From: Brasenia schreberi
Taxonomy: Eukaryota > Streptophyta > Magnoliopsida > Nymphaeales > Cabombaceae
Reading direction: 5' to 3'
Length of the DNA: 64,000 bases
NCBI GenBank assembly: GCA_036023115.1
Contig: JAYKKT010000037.1
Span: 5,036,501-5,100,500 of the forward strand
Positions 58,757 to 64,000 of the stretch are shown here, in pieces. Numbering within the stretch: position 1 is the first letter of the stretch; the number at the start of each line of letters is the position of its first letter. Position numbers and translations under genes: made by a program. The notes under the pieces are model-generated. The model worked only from the letters and a program-made list of their open reading frames with translations. It searched no databases and was not told the DNA's origin.

Positions 58757-61420
58757 ATGTGATAGGACCGATAATAACCATCTCATTTTGGACAGCAATT
58801 GTAATAGTCTTATTCACAAGCTGGATGAACCTGTCTTCAACCTTCAATGGCCTACCAACTTGTAACATATCATGCCTCGGAGGTGATGTGCTCCGTCGAC
58901 CAATCAATTGAGAGTCGACCTCCTGACCGAGCCGGCGACCGGGTTTGTAATTCGTATACAACAAATCTCGAAAATATTAGTCTATCAGAAGGCCTACCAA
59001 AGAATTCATCTGAAGTTTCTCAGACAAATGGATCAAGAGTGGTATCTCAAACTGCAGAACTCAAGCCAGAGAATAAGCCTCTTCTTTGCTATAATGGTTC
59101 AGCAACTCCATGTTCATCTCCACTTCTAGATATTCAAAGACCTTCAAATGGGAATCATAATTCATCACATTCAAATATCTCTTTCACAGCAGGAGCAATT
59201 AAGCCTCTAAGTACCAACAAAACAAGTGTGAGTATGAAATCTAAACTTTTAAACAGCTAGCTTTACATATTTTTCTATTTTTTTGTTTATTTATTACGTT
59301 GAACTTGACTTTTTGTATATAGAAGAGGATGCTTATCCTAAAAGGCCTAGACGATGTTCTAGCAAAAACTGCAAATGCCGATAAAGTTGTAATTATCACT
59401 GTGCTTACCTTCTTATTAGAAGGGGATGCTTATCGTCGATATGTTCTTGGAGAGTTTCCAAATAGGTGAAGGCACACAGGAACTATTAGATTACCTTCTT
59501 AGTGTTGCCATGGATGCAAGGGCTTACTATAGGTGCACAGAGATCCATCGACTTTGCTTTCCTCTCAAGACAGAAGCGGTTTATTTCTCTACTGAGAAGT
59601 ACATGACACAAGAGTACTTGAAGATGGTGTGGACAATACTAGGATTATTGGGCAATGTGCTAAGAAAAGGGTACAATTTTCTCTACTCTGTGTAAGTTTT
59701 TACCATAATTAATTGCACATGATCAGTTGCTTCTAAGTGAAAATGGTATAATTCAAGCGAGCTTGTAACAACTATTTGAGATCTTACACATGTTGAAGGA
59801 TAGTCCTTTTCCAGTGCTTCCTTCTGCGTACTCCATTTAATGCGTCTCCAATGTGCAAAACTTCAGATAATTATCATATCTTCTCTTGTTTCATCTAACC
59901 AACGATGCACCCAGTCTACTCAAGTGGGTAGATACTATCACGTGAAAAGCTCGACTGCAATTACCTAACAATGGGCATCCAGAATACTAAAGTAACTGGC
60001 AGAATTCATTCTCAGTAGTCAGCAACTGAATTGCTCTATTGAAATTGAAAAGAACCTTTTGCTGAGACTCCCCTCTTAACAAGAATGCCAGAACACATCT
60101 ACTAAAGTCTCTCTAAACTAAATCTTACTCTCCAACCCCTGCATTCAATGCAAGTACTCTCACTCAATTCTTGAACCTTCGCGCCCCTTTTCGATTTGCT
60201 TTAACCCTTTATTCCAATTTCTCATCTGGATTCTGCTGGTTCTGGAGTTGCTCAATGAGATTCTAAATTCTTGACCTCGGAGGTTGGTTCGAGTCCTCAC
60301 TCTTCATGGTAGAAGAAGACGTTAAATTGCTGTTACCATTGGACTTAGACTTGTTGCGGCTCTTTTTATTGCCCAGCAAATTGGGTGGGGACGCCTCCTC
60401 TGATTGAGCCTCCGTAGTTATAGGAGTGGAGCTCAGAAGCATCACAACCCTTGTGAAGTGGCATCGCCTACTGCCTCCTTTAGTGTTCTGTAAATTGGTC
60501 GGTTCGAGTTTACTCTTCTTGCCTCCCGGTCTTCCAGCAAGTAGGGTCCATTTCTACGGTTCCAACCACATACCGTGAACCTCCTGCATAATACACAGGA
60601 TTTCTCCCCTTCATCCTGTAGTACTTCGAGTCCATGCGAGCTTCCTCAAGGTCGAACGGTTTGGTGGAGACCCCACGATTTGCAACCAGGATCTCTTCAT
60701 CTCCTTCATCCTTCCAACCTCCTGTTCCATGGGGTCTGCTTGGATCCCCTGCGTCAGGGGGTGCTTGCCAACGGGCGGTGGTTCCTCTCCTGACATATAG
60801 GCGAAACAAAAAAAGGTTGATGACGCTGCCACACGCTCTCACCTAATTTTGCTATGTTTTACCACATGTTTTTCTTGCCAAAAAGCAAAAGAAAAACAGC
60901 CTCTTTAAGTCGAAAGTTTCTATGTGTGTGTGCGTGTGTCAAAACTGCAAGCTTTCTCAATAATTTCAGCATGCATTCCATAGGTGATAATCTGTAACAT
61001 TCATTTCTTTACCAGACTTCTCAATAATGTCTGTGATCAAATTTCACATGCAGGATACAGATATAATGTGGCTGAGGAATCCTTTCCCAATCCTTTCCAA
61101 AGATGCAAACATTCAGGTTGCTTCTGATCTTTTGTTAGGAAATGCAGAAAACATGAACAATCTCCCGAATTGAGGGTTTAAATTCGTCCGATCGAATAAT
61201 AAGACGATCAGTTTCTACCAACATTGGTATAATTCGCGGCTTCGATTCCCAGGCCATGGACTTCAAGATGTCATCAACCTAACTTATCGATCTCCGGACG
61301 ACTCTCGACGAGTTCATCTTGAGCAAGAAAAACACCACACTGCTGCATGGCGAATCTCAAAGAGCAAGATGGTCAGCTCCCAAGGCATGTGCACTTTCTT
61401 GGTCTGAACAGCAGACCTAA
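58757..61420 (+). pseudogene. GT77-type nucleotide-diphospho-sugar transferase (At4g15970-like) pseudogene
   Basis: A hydrophobic signal-anchor-like stretch is readable at about 58757-58855 (ITISFWTAIVIVLFTSWM). It is followed in another frame by a Ser/Asn-rich stem (58847-59226, donor AAGT|GTGAGT). Exon 59323-59689 encodes KTANADKVVIITVLT and, after a one-base frame change, FLESFQIGEGTQELLDYLL, YYRCTEIHRLCFPLKTEAVY, YLKMVWTILGLLGNVLRKGY. Exon 61054-61420 starts DTDIMWLRNPFPILSKD, with the DxD motif. TGA replaces a Gly codon (LPN*GFKFVRS), and about 135 bases including the MHANCC region are deleted. This matches the plant At4g15970-like family of Golgi type II glycosyltransferases. Frameshifts, a stop and a deletion make it non-functional. 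The intron contains an unassigned GC-rich block. Confidence 0.8.
60263..60842 (-). other. Unidentified GC-rich open frames inside the GT77 intron
   Basis: Two overlapping - strand frames occur: 60842-60510 (with DLEEARMDSKYYRMKGRNP, VYYAGGSRYVVGTVEMDP) and 60445-60263 (Ser/Asn-rich). Composition differs from the surrounding AT-rich intron, and the first frame looks protein-like. I do not recognise the family, and no splice partners were found. It may be a captured gene fragment. Confidence 0.3.
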
Positions 61421-61667
61421 TTTCATACTTATCATTTGAGTTTACAATTGCTATAATTTTCAGTCACCATGCTAAAACATAATCTTATATGGGATATATA
61501 TCTGGTTAGATAAATAATATGTTTGCAATGATGTTTAAATATCCCAAGCATAAATTAATATGAACAATTAGGACCTCCATTAGAGTTTTAGGGGGCGGCT
61601 AACTTTTTCTTGTTGTTTTTAATGTTTCAATCTTTTATAGCAATTGTAACGACACTTGCTCTTCATA

Positions 61668-61801
<134 letters not shown>

Positions 61802-62110
61802 GAGAGAGTGTGGTAAATTCATCTTTTGGTTCATAATCATTTTCCAGTTCGATTGGCATGATTATTAATGGATATTGAATTAAAAAATAAAACAATAATA
61901 TTATATTTTTGTATTTTACATTTAATACATTAAATGTCACCTCAATTATTCAACTTGATGAAAATGGTCAAGATGTTTATGCTACCTATATAGATAGATA
62001 AATATATGTGTGTGAATGAAACTGCAGAACTTCTGATCATAAGCTCGTTCGTCCATAATTGATAAAACTGTAAATTCATTTTTCTCATTGTTTATGACCA
62101 AACTTCTCAG

Positions 62111-62591
62111 ATATGTGGAAGAGGAATCCTTTCCCAATCCTGTCCAAACACGTAAACGTTCAGGTTTCTTGTGATACTTTCTCAGGAAATGCAGAAACCA
62201 TGAGCAAAGCTCCTAACTTCGGGCCCGATCGAATAATAACACAATCAGTTTTTACCAACATTGGTATAATTCGCAGCTTCGGTTCCCGGGCCATCGGCTT
62301 CAAGATGTCATACAACGCAATCAAGATGGAAATCAAAACAGCTTTAAGACATCCAATATGAAGTTTCTCTTCCTTCATACAAAGCATTACAGAAGTTTTT
62401 GCTCTCGAAGAGAATACACAGATGAAATTTACACCATGCATGCTAATTGTTGCGGACTGAAAGCGAAACTGATTGATCTCCGGCCGACCCTCGACGAGCT
62501 CATCGCAAGCAAGCAAAACACCACAATTCAAAGAGCAAAATGGTCAGCTCCCAAAGAATGTCCTCTTTCTTGGTTTGAACAGCAGAGTTGA
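62111..62591 (+). pseudogene. Duplicated last exon of the GT77-type transferase
   Basis: This copy begins after an acceptor-like TTCTCAG with DMWKRNPFPILSKHVNVQV and ends LSWFEQQS at the stop 62591. It parallels 61054-61420 at DNA level. It retains the segment deleted from the first copy (MKFLFLHTKHYRSFCSRREY, EIYTMHANCCGLKAKL). It has its own deletion and frameshift at about 62212-62225, where the GGFKFVRSNN region should be. No upstream exons are attached, so this is a tandem partial duplicate. Confidence 0.82.
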
Positions 62592-64000
62592 GTTTACAAT
62601 GTATTCGTATGTTCAAACTCTCTCTCTCTAGAGAGAGAGAGAGCTAGAGAGAGAAAGTGGGGGTTGGGTTAAATAAGGGCATAATCTACATTCAAAATTC
62701 TAAACTTCAAAAAAATAGTTGTAATTTTACTTTTGATAGTGTGGGCTTGAAACATACTTCGCCTTGCCCCTAAATTGCTCCATGACTTATTCGTTTCATT
62801 TTAAAGGAATTTTTAGATCTACCACTGATATTATATATATATATATATATCGCAATGTTAGATCTAGTAGGGCCATGGTCCTAGTCCGTCTTGGGTAATA
62901 GTTTGCGTGCTTATTTGGTTAATACTTCGAGAAAGAGAGCCAAAGAAAGTAGAGAAAAAAATAATTTATTTCATAATTCAAAAGAGTAGGTATGGAATAT
63001 AAAAATATTTGTTTAATTCCGTTTGAGAAAGATATTTCACCGGAAATTTCGTACATAGGCCCTTCTCATTCCTGGCCGTCCGATCTAAGGTTACCAGTTT
63101 TCACGTGGGCCCCACTGTCGGTCACCGACACATGATGCCTCTCATTCTCTCTCTTGCCCGAAGCCCCGCCGGGCACCGTACGGGCAGCAGCGTCGTGTCC
63201 CAGGAAGGACACATTTGTCCTTTTCTGGTCAACACAATGGATGAAACTTTGAGTGACAAGCTTCCTACCGGGTCGATCGCTTCACCTACCTGAGGCTCGG
63301 AAACGTGGGGATGGGTCGGTTTCTGCTAACCCAAAACGAGTCCAACACTGGGTGTGATTCCCTTAAACTAGACCTGACCGAGTCCAGGTAAATCAGGACA
63401 CTTGTTCCAAACTGACGGTAGCGGTTCCACAAAAACCTAGAATTAGAACTGAACCAGCTCCTCCTTCAGACCCAGGTCAATTTTGGTCCCAGACCAGGTT
63501 TTAGGTTTGGTTTCAGGTTAGTTTTCAGTTCATTCGTGTTTGGTTCTAGTCTTTTTGTAAAATATGCATTAAAGAGTGGTTTTTTCTTTTTAAACCAAAA
63601 CCAGATATAGTTTGACACCGCTGGTTCCGAACCTTCCAGTTTAGTTTTCTTGAAGGTGGAACCTTGACCGAGCCAAGGAGGTCCCTGGTTCGGTTCTGGT
63701 TCCAGCTCTAGAGGTAGTTCCATCTGGTTCAGACCCTTGTGTTGTCTCACCTCTACACTAAGCTTAACTTTAACAGACATGTTATGGCACTAAGTAGGGT
63801 CAATTATGGGGTACAACACTAGAACTTGCTATAAGATCATCCATCATAATACTATTGTTCAAGCATATTTAACTCGAGAATTTACGAGTTTCATTGCATT
63901 AGCTTAAATAATCTCTAACAAGCTTTCCTCAATATGTCGTCTGCCTAATTAGGGTGTTCACAGTTCAGTTTGGTTTGGTTCTAGCCTCAACCTCAAACTA
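62592..64000. other. No gene; MITE remnant and GGTTC repeats
   Basis: A symmetric CT/GA palindrome lies at about 62618-62653 (CTCTCTCTCTAGAGAGAGAG core). A remnant of the hAT-like MITE end lies near 62740-62830. A GC-richer patch is at 63060-63300 and GGTTC-type repeat sequence runs from 63320. No open frame with a known domain was found. Confidence 0.4.
63320..63740. repeat. GGTTC-rich dispersed repeat, block 6
   Basis: Contains AGAACTGAACCAGCTCCTC, GGTTTGGTTTCAGG and CTGGTTCGGTTCTGGTTCC, the same texture as the earlier blocks. Another begins at the window end (GTTCAGTTTGGTTTGGTTC at about 63962). Confidence 0.6.

Noticed and set aside
59330..59420. A CXC (TSO1/CPP-like) cysteine-rich domain in an alternative frame (PKRPRRCSSKNCKC)
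   Set aside because: The other frames of the same and following DNA match successive blocks of the At4g15970-like glycosyltransferase and lead to its DTDIMWLRNPF exon, so the Cys-rich reading is a shadow.
62618..62653. A terminator hairpin from a CT/GA palindrome
   Set aside because: Plant RNA polymerase II genes do not use such hairpin terminators, and no gene ends there; it is a mirror-type microsatellite.

Overview
The window looks like nuclear DNA from a flowering plant. It is AT-rich, with plant-specific gene families (NF-YA with a miR169-type site, PLATZ, SIAMESE-related, remorin, LysM receptor kinase, PADRE domain), spliced genes with GT-AG introns, plant-type Ty1/copia and RTE retroelements, tRNA-derived SINEs, and many long TA and CT/GA microsatellites. 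The species cannot be named from this sequence. No rRNA, tRNA, CRISPR or bacterial operon structure was found.

Layout. 0.4-6.5 kb: a decayed Ty1/copia element (+). 7.2-9.84 kb: a second copy of the family on the - strand, abutting the first ~43 codons of a PADRE-domain gene whose TATA box survives. 11.1-12.4 kb: a spliced PLATZ gene (-) with a tandemly duplicated upstream region. 13.4-15.2 kb: a ~1.8 kb inverted repeat with ~0.85 kb arms. 16.4-18.2 and 21.3-23.1 kb: two direct copies of a ~1.8 kb gypsy-like LTR region, with a small gypsy protease fragment beside the second. 23.1-25.2 kb: a third copia fragment (-). 26.1-27.2 kb: a chimeric RTE insertion with a 21-bp target duplication. 28.3-28.6 kb: a LysM receptor-kinase pseudogene tail. 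29-34.9 kb: intergenic DNA full of MITE-like and GGTTC-type repeats. 35.0-40.9 kb: the best gene in the window, an apparently intact six-exon NF-YA gene. 43.5-46.5 kb: a decayed RTE LINE. 47.8-48.4 kb: a remorin pseudogene. 53.3-53.7 kb: an intact intronless SIAMESE-related cell-cycle inhibitor gene. 58.8-62.6 kb: a decayed glycosyltransferase (At4g15970-like, GT77-type) and a duplicated last exon.

Only three host genes look intact: NF-YA, PLATZ and the SIAMESE-related gene. They are not obviously linked in one pathway. Most other host-gene matches are broken, and their breaks can be read directly (stop codons, frameshifts, deletions, a transposon junction). The most unusual structures are the large inverted repeat, a dispersed family of ~100-bp terminal-inverted-repeat elements that often sit beside TA/GA microsatellites, the chimeric RTE insertion, and the PADRE gene cut by a copia element.
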